From Paenibacillus hexagrammi (GTDB lineage Bacteria > Bacillota > Bacilli > Paenibacillales > NBRC-103111): a DNA stretch of 64,000 nucleotides. Location of the stretch: the NCBI RefSeq assembly GCF_021513275.1, contig NZ_CP090978.1:5499247-5563246 (forward strand), in the 5' to 3' direction. Below, piece after piece: positions 1 through 8,690 of the stretch. Every line of letters begins with the position of its first letter. The first letter of the stretch is position 1. Under the pieces are notes generated by a model that saw only the letters and a program-made list of their open reading frames with translations, was not told the DNA's origin and did not search any database. The translations under genes and the position numbers were made by a program.

Positions 1-137
1 CAGCTACTCGTGAAGACGGTACTTCCTTCGAGTTCAGCGCCCTTGTGCGTCTGGACAGCATGGTAGACGTAGACTACTACCGTAATGGCGGTATTCTGCA
101 AACTGTTCTTCGCCAAATCATAGCTGAGAAGAAGTAA
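1..137 (+). CDS. acnA: Aconitate hydratase, C-terminal end (partial)
   Basis: Only the last 44 codons are in the window (reading frame from base 3, stop TAA at 135-137). The tail contains DSMVDVDYYRNGGILQTVLR, which matches the conserved end of aconitase A/CitB, where a Tyr-Tyr-Arg-x-Gly-Gly-Ile-Leu block closes the swivel domain. The family interconverts citrate and isocitrate in the TCA cycle using a 4Fe-4S cluster. The cluster ligands and active site lie upstream, outside the window. A strong terminator follows immediately. The call rests on this C-terminal block alone. Confidence 0.8.
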   Translation, partial: ATREDGTSFEFSALVRLDSMVDVDYYRNGGILQTVLRQIIAEKK

Positions 138-144
138 TATAGGA

Positions 145-188
145 AAAGTCCGAGACTGCCGGAAACGGTGGTTTCGGGCTTTTTTTTG
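145..188 (+). terminator. Rho-independent terminator of the aconitase gene
   Basis: A GTCCGA/TCGGGC stem, with an inner GCCG/CGGT stem, is followed by eight T residues (180-187). It sits eight bases after the aconitase stop codon. Confidence 0.85.
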
Positions 189-385
189 TGTAGAAATACA
201 ACACATTGTGCCTAAGATCATTCCTAACGTGCTAAGGTCGGCGTATTCCAGTCCCCTTTCGCAGCTTTTCGAAGCATAAATGGAAGTTAGGAAAAGATAG
301 CAATCAGCATTATGCTCAGAGGCTTCATCACCTTTTCAAAAGCGTGCCGCTGCAGGGTTTTCCGCTGTTTGCCAATAAGTGTAGG

Positions 386-414
386 TTGAGCCCGCTCTCC
401 CTCGTCCCTATAAT
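386..414 (+). promoter_or_regulatory. Sigma-A-type promoter of sleB
   Basis: TTGAGC (386-391), a 17-bp spacer, and TATAAT (409-414). The predicted transcript starts about 16 bases before the gene, leaving room only for the ribosome binding site AAAGGGGAG at 424-432. The rest of 190-385 shows nothing recognisable. Confidence 0.65.
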
Positions 415-436
415 GAGAAAGCGAAAGGGGAGATGA

Positions 437-1102
437 ATGATGACATTAATCAAGAAGCTCATCCTTGTCACGCTGTTTTCCGTTATCGCTGTGGGGACTA
501 CAACAAGCGGCCTCAGTGAGCCGGCTTACGCGGCTTCTTCTACTGTTTTGAAGCAGGGAAGTGTCAGCGGTGATGTATGGGACCTGCAATTTCGTTTAAA
601 AGTACTCGGCTACTATACGAAGCCGCTCGATGGGATCTACGGTTCAGCTACAGCAGCAGCCGTACGAAACTTTCAACAGGTCTATGGCCTTACAGCCGAC
701 GGCTATACAGGAACAGACACATGGAACGCTTTGCGGAAATACACCGTCAACCAAGCGGACCTTGATATATTAGCTAAAATCATTTACAGCGAGGCAAGAG
801 GAGAAAGCTATACAGGACAAGTAGCAGTTGGGGCTGTTGTGATGAATCGATTGCAATCGGGAAGCTTTCCGAACAACATTCATGACATCGTATTTCAACC
901 TGGAGCCTTCACCGCGGTTAGCGACGGCCAGTATTGGCTGACACCGGACAGCGCAGCTTACATGGCAGCTCAGGACGCTGTTCGAGGTTGGGACCCCACC
1001 TATGGTGCTCTATATTATTTTAATCCAGCAACCGCAACAAGCAGTTGGATCTGGTCCAGACCACAGACCGTACAAATCGGCAATCATATATTCGCAAAAT
1101 AA
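437..1102 (+). CDS. sleB: Cell wall hydrolase, SleB type, with peptidoglycan-binding domain
   Basis: 221 residues. There is a signal peptide (about 1-33, ending AYA-AS), a PG_binding_1 repeat (about 38-98, with LQFRLKVLGYY and GIYGSATAAAVRNFQ) and a C-terminal Hydrolase_2/SleB domain (about 105-221, with IYSEARGE at 116-123 and VVMNRL). Family members are lytic transglycosylases that cut muramic-delta-lactam cortex peptidoglycan during spore germination; vegetative CwlJ/SleB-like hydrolases also exist. The second ATG (440) is an equally good start. No ypeB-like partner follows, so it may be a SleB paralogue rather than the main germination enzyme. Confidence 0.85.
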   Translation: MMTLIKKLILVTLFSVIAVGTTTSGLSEPAYAASSTVLKQGSVSGDVWDLQFRLKVLGYYTKPLDGIYGSATAAAVRNFQQVYGLTADGYTGTDTWNALRKYTVNQADLDILAKIIYSEARGESYTGQVAVGAVVMNRLQSGSFPNNIHDIVFQPGAFTAVSDGQYWLTPDSAAYMAAQDAVRGWDPTYGALYYFNPATATSSWIWSRPQTVQIGNHIFAK

Positions 1103-1113
1103 TTCATGAAACG

Positions 1114-1162
1114 AAAAGAGAGGCTATTCGATGTCAAGCCGACATCGGATAGCCTCTCTTTC
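1114..1162. terminator. Bidirectional terminator between sleB and the cation efflux gene
   Basis: A near-perfect 20-bp stem (1116-1135 with 1141-1160) has a 5-base loop. AAAA on the left and TTTCTT on the right give a T tract on either strand, which suits two convergent genes. Confidence 0.85.
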
Positions 1163-1198
1163 TTGAATAAGCCGCTTCGTTGTACTCTGCAGCTACTG

Positions 1199-2110
1199 TC
1201 AAAGCTTCGGTTTAGGTGCCTTAGAATCATCTGCATACCAAGGATTTAAGTGTACTAGGACTTCATCCACGTCCGTGTGAGCATCTTGAATTTTCTTCTT
1301 GATCAGACGGCTGATATCGTGTCCTTCCTGAATAGTCAGCGTACCTGAAACACCGAGCCGGGCGTCCACAAGAATGTAATGACCGTGTTCTCTCGCTCTC
1401 AGCCTGTCGATTCGCTTGACTTCCGGTACGGTTCGGATCAGAGCCGCGTACTGGTCGATCTGATCTGTACTGACGCTTCGCTCCATGAGAATATCGAAGG
1501 ATTCGCTGCCCATCTCATAAGCAAGTTTCAGGACAAGAAAGGAAACAATAATCCCAGCTACGGGATCTCCATAGGCAAGCAGATGGATGCCGTAATGGTC
1601 CCCCAGCAGCGCAAGCCCGATCCCTATTGACGCCGCTATGGAAGCATACACGTCCGCCAAATGATCATACGCAGTAGCTATCAGTCCCTTGCTGTTCTGT
1701 TTGCGGCCCTCCCGCATCGTGTATATATAGAGGACCTGCTTCCACACCAAGGAAACTATTGCTGCAGCAAATGCCATGATATGCGCCTCTTCCGGCTCCT
1801 GGAATAAAGCGTGAATCGAATGATAACCCATATAGAGAGCGGCACCGCCCAAAATAATGGCTACAATAAAAGCTCCGAGCACTTCCGCTTTTCCGTGCCC
1901 GTAAGGATGCTCCTCATCGGCCGGTTTACTGGATACGCGCATCGAGCTGTAAGCCGTCGCCGAGGCGATGACATCCCCTGCATTATGGATGCCGTCAGCA
2001 ATCAAAACCTGACTCTTGAACAACAATCCGACGATAATCTTAAGCGCGGTCAACACAATATTGCTGGCCAAACTGATCCAGATCGCCATCATGGATGACG
2101 TCTTGCGCAT
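1199..2110 (-). CDS. Cation diffusion facilitator family transporter
   Basis: 303 residues from the ATG at 2110, which is preceded by AAAGGAG; a longer frame upstream lacks a ribosome binding site. Six transmembrane segments are followed by a cytosolic ferredoxin-like dimerisation domain (about residue 210 to the end). The transport-site residues are HNAGD in TM2 and DHLAD in TM5, where HxxxD or DxxxD pairs normally bind the metal. Family members exchange Zn, Fe or Mn for protons and export the metal. The mixed His-Asp/Asp-Asp set does not settle the metal. The gene stands alone, convergent with sleB. Confidence 0.85.
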   Translation of the reverse strand: MRKTSSMMAIWISLASNIVLTALKIIVGLLFKSQVLIADGIHNAGDVIASATAYSSMRVSSKPADEEHPYGHGKAEVLGAFIVAIILGGAALYMGYHSIHALFQEPEEAHIMAFAAAIVSLVWKQVLYIYTMREGRKQNSKGLIATAYDHLADVYASIAASIGIGLALLGDHYGIHLLAYGDPVAGIIVSFLVLKLAYEMGSESFDILMERSVSTDQIDQYAALIRTVPEVKRIDRLRAREHGHYILVDARLGVSGTLTIQEGHDISRLIKKKIQDAHTDVDEVLVHLNPWYADDSKAPKPKL

Positions 2111-2340
2111 GCTGCTGCCACTCCTTTGCTTATCGTTTCGGCTGATAAGTATGATATGTGCTGAGCTATGTACGTTGTGCTTCAAGTACAACCTGAGGTC
2201 TTAGTATGACCCGCGGCAAATAAAACATCCGTCACAGCGCGCGGCGCTCGATGAACATCTATGCTGCGATTAGCACAAGTCGCATTCTGGACGACGTACT
2301 GCATGACGTGCTGCAAGGCTGAGGAGCGTCTGAACGATGC

Positions 2341-3084
2341 CTACCGCAGCATCGTCCCCATACGCCGCGCCGCTTCCATAATCAGCGGCGCCTGCTCTTG
2401 CATCAGCTCCAGCGTCAGCCTGTTCGCTGGGCCCGATACCGCGAGGGCGGCGACTAGCCGGCCCCCGCGGTCATAGATCGGCGCGGCCACAGCCGCCGCG
2501 CCGGGTTCGCGCTCCTCGACGCTTGTGGCGTAGCCGAGGCGTCTAGTTTCGCTGAGCTGCTGCTGGAACGCTTGCTGATCGAGTCCGGCCGGCCAATCGG
2601 CCGACGCGCTCAGCCGCTCCTGCGCAGCAGGCTCAGCAAAGGCGACGAGCACCTTGCTCGAGGCGCCGACGTATAGGGGCATTCGCGCCCCGACAGGGGC
2701 TACGCGGCGAATGGCATGGTTGCTCTGCACCGCCTGGATGCGGACCCGCTCCAGGCCGTCCTGCACGTACAGGGAGATCGTCTCGCCGAGCTGATTGCGC
2801 AGCCTCTCCATCTCCGGAAGCAGCAGGACGCTCGGATCGGTATCCGGCGACAGGTGCGCGGACAACTCCCAAAGCCGATAACCTAGGCGATACTTATCTG
2901 TTGAGGTGTCTCGCATAATGAAGCCTTTGCCTTCCAAAGACGCCAGCAACCGGTGTACGGTGCTCTTATGCAGATCAACCCGAGCTGCAATTTCCGTTAA
3001 GGTAAGTTCTGCAGCGTTTGTAAAACAAAGCATAATATCTAGAGCGCGCTCTACCGCGCGCACGGTCAATTTGCCATCTTCCAT
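2341..3084 (-). CDS. IclR-family transcriptional regulator
   Basis: About 247 residues from the ATG at 3084 (MEDGKLTVRAVERALDIM). An upstream in-frame TTG at 3132 is excluded because it lies at the predicted transcription start. The N-terminal winged helix (about 1-75) contains LTEIAARVDLHKSTVHRLLA, and the C-terminal IclR effector-binding domain ends in EQAPLIMEAARRMG. The family represses or activates catabolic genes in response to small acids. No catabolic operon is adjacent, so the target is unknown. The 3' half is markedly GC-rich. The start is uncertain because no candidate has a strong ribosome binding site. Confidence 0.85.
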   Translation of the reverse strand: MEDGKLTVRAVERALDIMLCFTNAAELTLTEIAARVDLHKSTVHRLLASLEGKGFIMRDTSTDKYRLGYRLWELSAHLSPDTDPSVLLLPEMERLRNQLGETISLYVQDGLERVRIQAVQSNHAIRRVAPVGARMPLYVGASSKVLVAFAEPAAQERLSASADWPAGLDQQAFQQQLSETRRLGYATSVEEREPGAAAVAAPIYDRGGRLVAALAVSGPANRLTLELMQEQAPLIMEAARRMGTMLR

Positions 3085-3112
3085 CCTGTACACCGCTCTC
3101 ATCGTTAGGGTT

Positions 3113-3169
3113 GTTTCACCAAATGAAACCAAGTAGTTCTAGTATAGCGAAACGAGCAGCGCACGTAAA
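3113..3169 (-). promoter_or_regulatory. Promoter and inverted-repeat operator of the iclR gene
   Basis: On the minus strand, TTTACG (3169-3164), a 17-bp spacer and TATACT (3146-3141) place the start near 3134. Just downstream is the inverted repeat GTTTCA-N5-TGAAAC (3113-3129). A palindrome covering the start of the regulator's own transcript suggests autorepression. Confidence 0.5.
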
Positions 3170-3238
3170 GGAGCAAGCCTTCCTAGCTTTTCCATTATTA
3201 CAGCAGCATTACAGAAGGCTTACAATTCCGTACGCCCG

Positions 3239-3267
3239 TTGACTTGTAAGCGCATACAGTTTAACAT
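3239..3267 (+). promoter_or_regulatory. Promoter with embedded cre-like site, upstream of the alpha/beta hydrolase
   Basis: TTGACT (3239-3244), a 17-bp spacer and TAACAT (3262-3267). The spacer holds TGTAAGCGCATACA (3245-3258), which fits the degenerate Bacillus cre consensus TGNAANCGNWNNCA. A CcpA site between -35 and -10 would repress. Confidence 0.5.
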
Positions 3268-3337
3268 GAAAGTAGAGAAACACTTATCAGAATATTTTGT
3301 TTATTTGGCATTTTTTTCTTGCAAGGAGGGACTCATC

Positions 3338-4351
3338 ATGTCATCTACGTCTATTTCTACCGGAGCGCTTCGCCCTCCTATAGAACAAGCGGCTGCCGAA
3401 ACGCTGCTGCGCAAACGGCGGTTGCTGCCGACCATACTCATTTCATTTCTTGTGCTCTGCACAAGTATGCTGCTAGCTTTTCACGCTTATATCGCCTGGA
3501 CGCTTGCTCGTCCCCATATCGATCCTCTGCACTCCAATCCTAAGCTAGCTGTGGGACTTCCTTATTCCGATGTCACATTCCCAAGCCGCAGCGGCAATTC
3601 GACTCTTCAGGGTTGGCTCATCCCGGGCAACTCCGACAAAACCGTCATCTTCTCTCACGGTTACGGCGGCAATCGCGAGGAGCTATGGGTTCCGCTTTAC
3701 ACCCTGGCCCAGGAGCTGCATAAACAGAACTATAACGTACTCATGTTCGACTACGGTTATGTGAATCCGGATAACAACCGTCTGATGACGGGCGGGATTC
3801 AGGAATCCCAGGAATTGCTGGGAGCTGTGGATTATGTGAAGCAGATGTCGAGCGGACCGATTTATATCTGGGGCTTTTCCATGGGAGCAGGAACAGCGCT
3901 GCAAGCGGCTCTGCAAAGCGGTCCGGACATTTCCGGTATGATTCTGGACAGCACATTCCTGCTGAACCCGGATACGCTGTATCACAACATGCAGCAGTAT
4001 GTGAATCTGCCGAAGTTCCCATCCCTGCCTCTAGTGCGTCTGTTCTTCCCGCTGCTGAACGGAGTCAGCCTGCAGGAAGTGCCTTACAAGAAGGTCACCA
4101 ACACTTCCTATGACATGCCGATCTTCTTTATTCACGGAACGGCCGACAGCAAGGCTCCTTATGAATTGGTTGAGGATACGTTTGCCAAGCAAACTGACCA
4201 TACGAAGACAAAACTTTGGATTCTGCAAGACGGACAGCATGAACTGCTATACCGTGCCGAGCCTCAAGCCTACCTCAGCAGGACGCTTGGGTTTCTGAAG
4301 GAGATTTCCACTCCTATGCACGCTGATCTCGGTATTTCCTCCTCCTTATAG
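3338..4351 (+). CDS. Membrane-anchored alpha/beta hydrolase
   Basis: 337 residues from the ATG at 3338, preceded by AAGGAGGG. One N-terminal transmembrane segment (about residues 28-50) precedes an alpha/beta-hydrolase fold of the S33/YqkD-like group. The oxyanion motif is SHGYGGNREE, the nucleophile elbow GFSMGAG (Ser), the acid GTADSKAPYE (Asp) and the base GQHELLY (His), so the triad is complete. Substrates of this group (esters, lipids, peptides) vary too much to name one. The gene is monocistronic with its own promoter and terminator; the anchor suggests action at the outer face of the membrane. Confidence 0.8.
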   Translation: MSSTSISTGALRPPIEQAAAETLLRKRRLLPTILISFLVLCTSMLLAFHAYIAWTLARPHIDPLHSNPKLAVGLPYSDVTFPSRSGNSTLQGWLIPGNSDKTVIFSHGYGGNREELWVPLYTLAQELHKQNYNVLMFDYGYVNPDNNRLMTGGIQESQELLGAVDYVKQMSSGPIYIWGFSMGAGTALQAALQSGPDISGMILDSTFLLNPDTLYHNMQQYVNLPKFPSLPLVRLFFPLLNGVSLQEVPYKKVTNTSYDMPIFFIHGTADSKAPYELVEDTFAKQTDHTKTKLWILQDGQHELLYRAEPQAYLSRTLGFLKEISTPMHADLGISSSL

Positions 4352-4355
4352 AACT

Positions 4356-4383
4356 CGGACCCCGTCATGGGGTCCATTTTTTT
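4356..4383 (+). terminator. Rho-independent terminator
   Basis: The perfect 7-bp stem GGACCCC/GGGGTCC (4357-4375) is followed by an ATTTTTTT tract. Confidence 0.85.
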
Positions 4384-4455
4384 GAGCTATATCTGAGAAA
4401 CACTGTTGAGATAATTTCTTGAACAAGGTCTTTCAAAAAAGATTGGCCGTGCCTA

Positions 4456-5775
4456 TTAATCCATCTCATAAATCGAGCCCGATTTGCTCGCAAACAGCTC
4501 GGCGTATACTTTCTCCGCATAGGCATCGGTCATGCCTGACATATAATCGGCCACAAAGCGCGGCCAGGCCCATTTGTCCTTATGGCGCTCGTAGCTGTCC
4601 ATCCAGTCCGGCGGAATGATCCATTGACCCTTCTCCGGGTCTTTAAAGCTGTTCCAGAGGCTCTCCACAATAATCTCGCTGCGCTTTTGCAGGCGTTGCA
4701 CACGGAAGTCCTTGATTAGCGTCACCCAAGCCAGCTTCTTCAAAATTTCCATGGTCCGCAGCAAGTCTCTGTCCTCGGCTCCGTCCTTGACCATCGCGAC
4801 TTTCTTCCAGCCCTTATCCGGGTCGTCGATAATGTCTAGGCGATTAGCAAAACTGCTCACCCACCTGGCCTTCATCTCTCTGCGCGTTCTAGACTCCTCG
4901 CGGTTGCACTCGATGAAGATTTGCTGCCACTGCTCCAAGTAGCAGGAGAGCACTCTGCGCACCATTTGCTCGATATCGACCTCTTCCCAGCCAAACCTTG
5001 TACTGTTCGGGTCGCTGACGATCTCCATCACGACATGCCGAATCAGCCGTTGATCTTCGAAAAAGGTGGCGTTCATCTGAATTTTACCCGCCCGAATCCC
5101 ATCCTCAATATCATGCGTGGAGTAGGCGATATCGTCGCACAAGTCCATCAACTGAGCCTCCAGCGTGGAGCAGCCAGCCGGCATCCCCCAGAGCGCTCTA
5201 AGTTCATGAATGCCCGCCCATTCCGTAGCGTATACACCTTTGATGCGGTCTTCCTCCTCCAGGAGATACGGATATTTATTAATGCCAAGAAGCACGGCAG
5301 CGGTCAAATCGAGTCCGCTCTCACTGCCCGCTCTTTTTTCCAGGAACATAAGAATACGGAAATTTTGCGCGTTGCCCTCGTACTTGAGCCCATGCTCATT
5401 CATCAGAATATGATTGAGCACTTCCTCCCCTTTATGTCCGAAAGGAGGATGACCGAAGTCGTGCGCCAGTGAAGCACACTCAACAACCGTAGGGTCCATG
5501 ACCAGACCCGGATGCTCCCGCTTTTGCAGAAAAGGGTTCGTCCGGTTCAGCCGCTTCGCCACTTCCCTGGCAATCTGAGCCACCTCTAAGGAGTGCGTTA
5601 ATCGCGTTCGATAATAATCTCCTGACCCCGCACCAAACACTTGAGATTTCCCCTGCAGCCTGCGAAATGCCGGAGATTGAATGAGTCTGGCGTAGTCTCT
5701 CTCGAACTCATCCCGTTCTTCGCTTATTTTAGAGGAAGCCGCCTCCCCAGGCCTGAATTTTCTAAGATCAATCAT
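4456..5775 (-). CDS. dgt: dGTPase-like HD-domain triphosphohydrolase
   Basis: 439 residues; the ATG at 5775 follows GGAGGG. The N-terminal FERDYARLIQSPAFRRLQ and RTRLTHSLEV blocks, HDFGHPPFGHKGEEVLN, and DDIAYSTHDIEDG supply the HD-superfamily metal ligands. The family hydrolyses dNTPs (classically dGTP) to the deoxynucleoside and triphosphate, controlling dNTP pools. Length and motifs match the Dgt-like subgroup common in Firmicutes. Substrate preference cannot be read from sequence. It is transcribed as a single gene after folE's terminator. Confidence 0.85.
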   Translation of the reverse strand: MIDLRKFRPGEAASSKISEERDEFERDYARLIQSPAFRRLQGKSQVFGAGSGDYYRTRLTHSLEVAQIAREVAKRLNRTNPFLQKREHPGLVMDPTVVECASLAHDFGHPPFGHKGEEVLNHILMNEHGLKYEGNAQNFRILMFLEKRAGSESGLDLTAAVLLGINKYPYLLEEEDRIKGVYATEWAGIHELRALWGMPAGCSTLEAQLMDLCDDIAYSTHDIEDGIRAGKIQMNATFFEDQRLIRHVVMEIVSDPNSTRFGWEEVDIEQMVRRVLSCYLEQWQQIFIECNREESRTRREMKARWVSSFANRLDIIDDPDKGWKKVAMVKDGAEDRDLLRTMEILKKLAWVTLIKDFRVQRLQKRSEIIVESLWNSFKDPEKGQWIIPPDWMDSYERHKDKWAWPRFVADYMSGMTDAYAEKVYAELFASKSGSIYEMD

Positions 5776-5946
5776 ATGCGTCCCTCCATCTTAGATGCGG
5801 TCTCCTCATTCGGCTTTTCTTACCATCAGTTTATGCTTCTCCTGGTATGTCCATCACAAGGCTTTTCCACCGTTTTGAATTTTGTATTGTTATTCAGAAT
5901 ACTATATCTGCTCGCGGCACAACAAGTCATTTCCCCCATAGAGACG

Positions 5947-5998
5947 CAAAAAAGGGAATGCCGCACAAGTCGTTTGTGACTTGCGCACACATTCCCTT
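5947..5998 (-). terminator. Terminator downstream of folE
   Basis: The outer stem AAGGGAATG/CATTCCCTT encloses a second CACAAGTC/GACTTGCG-type hairpin. On the minus strand it ends in TTTTTT (from 5950-5954). Confidence 0.75.
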
Positions 5999-6010
5999 AT
6001 GGATGACCAC

Positions 6011-6598
6011 TTATTTTAACAATGAAAGAAATTCTGCCCGCAGGGTCGAATCTTTACGGAAAGATCCGCGAACAGCAGAAGTTACCGTCTGGCTGCCGTA
6101 TTTCTTCACACCGCGGGAGCACATGCACATATGCTCTCCCTCTACGACGACCATCACACCGTGCGGCTTCAACACCTCGTCGAGGATGTCGGCTAGTTCG
6201 GATGTGATGCGCTCCTGCACCTGAAGCTTGCGGGTAACCACATCAACCAGACGGGCGAACTTGCTAAGTCCCGCGACTTTGCCGCTAGGCAGGTATCCGA
6301 CATGCACTTTCCCGAAAAAAGGCGCCATATGATGCTCGCACTGACTGTAGTATACGATATCTTTGATAATGACCAGTTCTTCATGCTGCTCGTCAAACGT
6401 AACGCCCAACACGTCGCGCGGATTAGCCGCATAGCCGGAGAAAATCTCCTCGTACATCCGGGTCACCCGAGCCGGTGTATCCAGAAGCCCTTCACGATCT
6501 ACGTCCTCACCAATTAGGCGCAAAATCTCTTTGACATGATGCTCGATCTGTTCGCGGTTCTCCGCGACGAGCGTGTTTTTATATTCAATGGATGCCAT
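6011..6598 (-). CDS. folE: GTP cyclohydrolase I
   Basis: 195 residues with an excellent GGGGAGAGG ribosome binding site. SQCEHHMAPF (about 86-94) carries the zinc ligands Cys87 and His90, and HMCMCSRG (about 156-163) supplies the third Cys. VGYLPSGKVAGLSKFARLVD and the C-terminal QTVTSAVRG block complete the type I signature. The enzyme converts GTP to dihydroneopterin triphosphate, the first step of tetrahydrofolate synthesis and of pterin routes such as queuosine. queG lies 3 kb away on the same strand, but no preQ0 cluster is present. The length is normal for a homodecameric FolE. Confidence 0.95.
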   Translation of the reverse strand: MASIEYKNTLVAENREQIEHHVKEILRLIGEDVDREGLLDTPARVTRMYEEIFSGYAANPRDVLGVTFDEQHEELVIIKDIVYYSQCEHHMAPFFGKVHVGYLPSGKVAGLSKFARLVDVVTRKLQVQERITSELADILDEVLKPHGVMVVVEGEHMCMCSRGVKKYGSQTVTSAVRGSFRKDSTLRAEFLSLLK

Positions 6599-6621
6599 TT
6601 ATATCCTCTCCCCTTCCTATG

Positions 6622-7200
6622 TTACCCGATGCACGTTCGGAGAAACTTGATGCTGTCTCTCAGCGCCGCGCTATCTTTATGCGTCTTGGTCAGCAGCAGC
6701 CCTCCCTGCAGCAGCGAGACGATCGGCAGTGCCAACTCAGCAGGCTGCAGTCCCCTAAGCGTAAGCTCACCTTGACTGTGTCCTTCCTGCAGGCATGTCT
6801 CCACCATAGCCTCCAGTTCGCTGAAGAAAAGGCTCAGGGGCCTTCGTAGCTCTTCAGAGCGATCGCTAAGCTCTAGGGACAGGTTCCCAAAGAAGCAGCC
6901 TCTGCGGCACTCGTGTGCCTCGCAGAACGCGAGCATACAGTTGAACAGTTCTACAACCCGCTGCTTAGGCGAGAGCTGCTTATTGCCCAAACTCGGGTCC
7001 ATGACAGCTTCCCGCATCTGTCTTACCTTGCGTTCAATGACCTTGATGCCCAGTTCTTCCTTGCTTTTAAAATGATAATAAAAATTGCTCTTGCACACAC
7101 CGCTGCTGGACAAAATCTCTTCTAGACCTGTAGCCTGAAAACCGTTATCGTGAAACAAATCCATAGCAGCTTCTACAATTCTGTCCTTATTGTTCGCCAT
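6622..7200 (-). CDS. TetR/AcrR-family transcriptional regulator
   Basis: 192 residues from the ATG at 7200, after AAGAGGTGGG. The N-terminal TetR helix-turn-helix is clear: RIVEAAMDLFHDNGF followed by KSNFYYHFKSKEELG. The C-terminal ligand domain contains a Cys/Glu-rich CEAHECRRGCFFGN stretch typical of the TetR_C group with YcdC/YxaF-like members. It lies 23 bases upstream of folE on the same strand, but a folate link is not supported by family knowledge. Targets and ligand are unknown. Confidence 0.85.
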   Translation of the reverse strand: MANNKDRIVEAAMDLFHDNGFQATGLEEILSSSGVCKSNFYYHFKSKEELGIKVIERKVRQMREAVMDPSLGNKQLSPKQRVVELFNCMLAFCEAHECRRGCFFGNLSLELSDRSEELRRPLSLFFSELEAMVETCLQEGHSQGELTLRGLQPAELALPIVSLLQGGLLLTKTHKDSAALRDSIKFLRTCIG

Positions 7201-7257
7201 GAATGCGCCCACCTCTTGATAGTACTGGTACGTCCTACTCATATCGAACGAAACAAG

Positions 7258-7290
7258 GAAAAAGGGCCAGCTCCTTGATGGCCGTGCCCG
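7258..7290 (-). terminator. Terminator downstream of yneF
   Basis: A GGCCA/TGGCC stem (7265-7283) is followed on the minus strand by CTTTTTCC (7264-7257). It ends the yneF transcript before tetR. Confidence 0.6.
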
Positions 7291-7320
7291 TTTTTCGCCA
7301 GTTCCAGTAGCGCTTACCTC

Positions 7321-7530
7321 TTACTTAAACTTCTGGTTCTTCATCATTTGCTGAACCTTCGCCATTTGCTGCTTGTTCATGTTATAACCCATCTGCTTGG
7401 CCATTTTCTGCAGCATTTCAGGATTGCTCTGCATCGATTCCAGCTGCCTCTTCAAGTAGAAGACCCCAATAAAAAAGCCGCCAGCCAGTCCCGCAATCAA
7501 GGTTACGATAGGGATAATAATATTCCACAT
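7321..7530 (-). CDS. yneF: UPF0154 family small membrane protein
   Basis: 69 residues from the ATG at 7530, after AGGGGGC; the longer upstream frame is not needed. One N-terminal transmembrane helix (about residues 4-26) is followed by a basic tail with NPEMLQKMAKQMGYNMNKQQ, the hallmark of the YneF/UPF0154 family found across Bacilli. Molecular function is unknown. It is the last gene of a minus-strand run beginning near 11.6 kb. Confidence 0.85.
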   Translation of the reverse strand: MWNIIIPIVTLIAGLAGGFFIGVFYLKRQLESMQSNPEMLQKMAKQMGYNMNKQQMAKVQQMMKNQKFK

Positions 7531-7633
7531 GTTACTTTGCCCCCTGCTAGTATAAAAATAGAGAGTTTCTGATGGTCTCATCATAGCACTTCTGCCGAAC
7601 CGTTTACAAATCACTTCTGCCGCTTGGGTAACA

Positions 7634-8668
7634 TTACATAAGCACTTGATCGATGAATACGGTTGTATGCTTGGCCAAATCAATCTCTTTAATCTCAAGC
7701 TCCCTCTCATCCGTCCCCTGCTTGACCACTCGAATGATCGGCCTGCTCGGCAGACCGCGATGCTGTCCGACGACAACGCCGGTTTCTCTCGTGGATAGTC
7801 GGACGGAGGAGCCGGTCGGATAAATCGAGACGATTTTCAAAAATTCAATCAGCACGTCGCGGTCCAGCTTTGTTTCCGCCAGCGCCATCATATGCTCGCA
7901 TGCCTCATGAGGCTGCATACCGCGGCCCTTCACACGATCATAGAGCAGGTTGTCGTACATATTGGCGACAGCTGTAATTTTGGCATAGATATGAATTTGA
8001 TCGGAGGCCAGCCCTCTTGGGATGCCTTCTCCATTCACAGCTTCATGATGCTGAAACGCCACGTGCGCGATAAGCAAGCTGAATTCACGCTTATTCTTTA
8101 ACAGCTCAAATCCCCGCCACGTGTGATGTCTTCTGATATCCTCGGACTCATCGTCACAGATCAGCTCGATCTTGCCGACATCGTGCAGCAGCGCGCCAAT
8201 CGCGAGCTCTTTGAGCTGCAGGGCGTTCAGCCCCATATTCATGCCGACTAGCACAGACATCATACACACGTTTGTTGCGTGTACATACATTTCATTATCT
8301 TCGGTTCGGATATCCGAAAGCTGTACGAGTACATCCTTATTCTTCATGATTTCTTCCAATAACGAATCGATGGTGACACTCATCGCACGAGAGTTAAACT
8401 CCTTGCCGGATCGAATGAAATTGAACGTATCTCCCATTTGTTTCATGACAGCCCGCTTCGTTTCATCGGAGATCACTTCCGGAATTTCCACGTCCTCCAT
8501 CAAAGGATCTTTGATGTAAACCATGGATACCCCAATTCGGTTCAGTGTATTAATCATATATACCGTCAGCTGAACTCCTTCGGAGAGCAGAACGGCCCCA
8601 TTGCTTGAAAAGATCGTCCGGCCCAAATATTGTCCAGCCTCTACCGATTCCAGCGGCACATACTTCAT
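7634..8668 (-). CDS. HD-GYP domain protein (putative c-di-GMP phosphodiesterase)
   Basis: 344 residues from the ATG at 8668, after GGAGTG. An N-terminal segment (PLESVEAGQYLGRTIFSSNG) precedes the HD-GYP domain (about residues 105-260). The metal site reads LLHDVGK and QHHEAVNGEGIPRG. The GYP triad is GIP here, and the usual Asp of HHExxDG is Asn, so activity or specificity may be altered. A C-terminal beta-rich module (about 275-344) contains PTGSSVRLSTRETGVVVGQ. Active family members linearise c-di-GMP. It is paralogous over its full length to the gene at 14485 and lies 22 bases after ogt. Confidence 0.8.
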   Translation of the reverse strand: MKYVPLESVEAGQYLGRTIFSSNGAVLLSEGVQLTVYMINTLNRIGVSMVYIKDPLMEDVEIPEVISDETKRAVMKQMGDTFNFIRSGKEFNSRAMSVTIDSLLEEIMKNKDVLVQLSDIRTEDNEMYVHATNVCMMSVLVGMNMGLNALQLKELAIGALLHDVGKIELICDDESEDIRRHHTWRGFELLKNKREFSLLIAHVAFQHHEAVNGEGIPRGLASDQIHIYAKITAVANMYDNLLYDRVKGRGMQPHEACEHMMALAETKLDRDVLIEFLKIVSIYPTGSSVRLSTRETGVVVGQHRGLPSRPIIRVVKQGTDERELEIKEIDLAKHTTVFIDQVLM

Positions 8669-8690
8669 GGTCTCGCACACTCCATCACGG

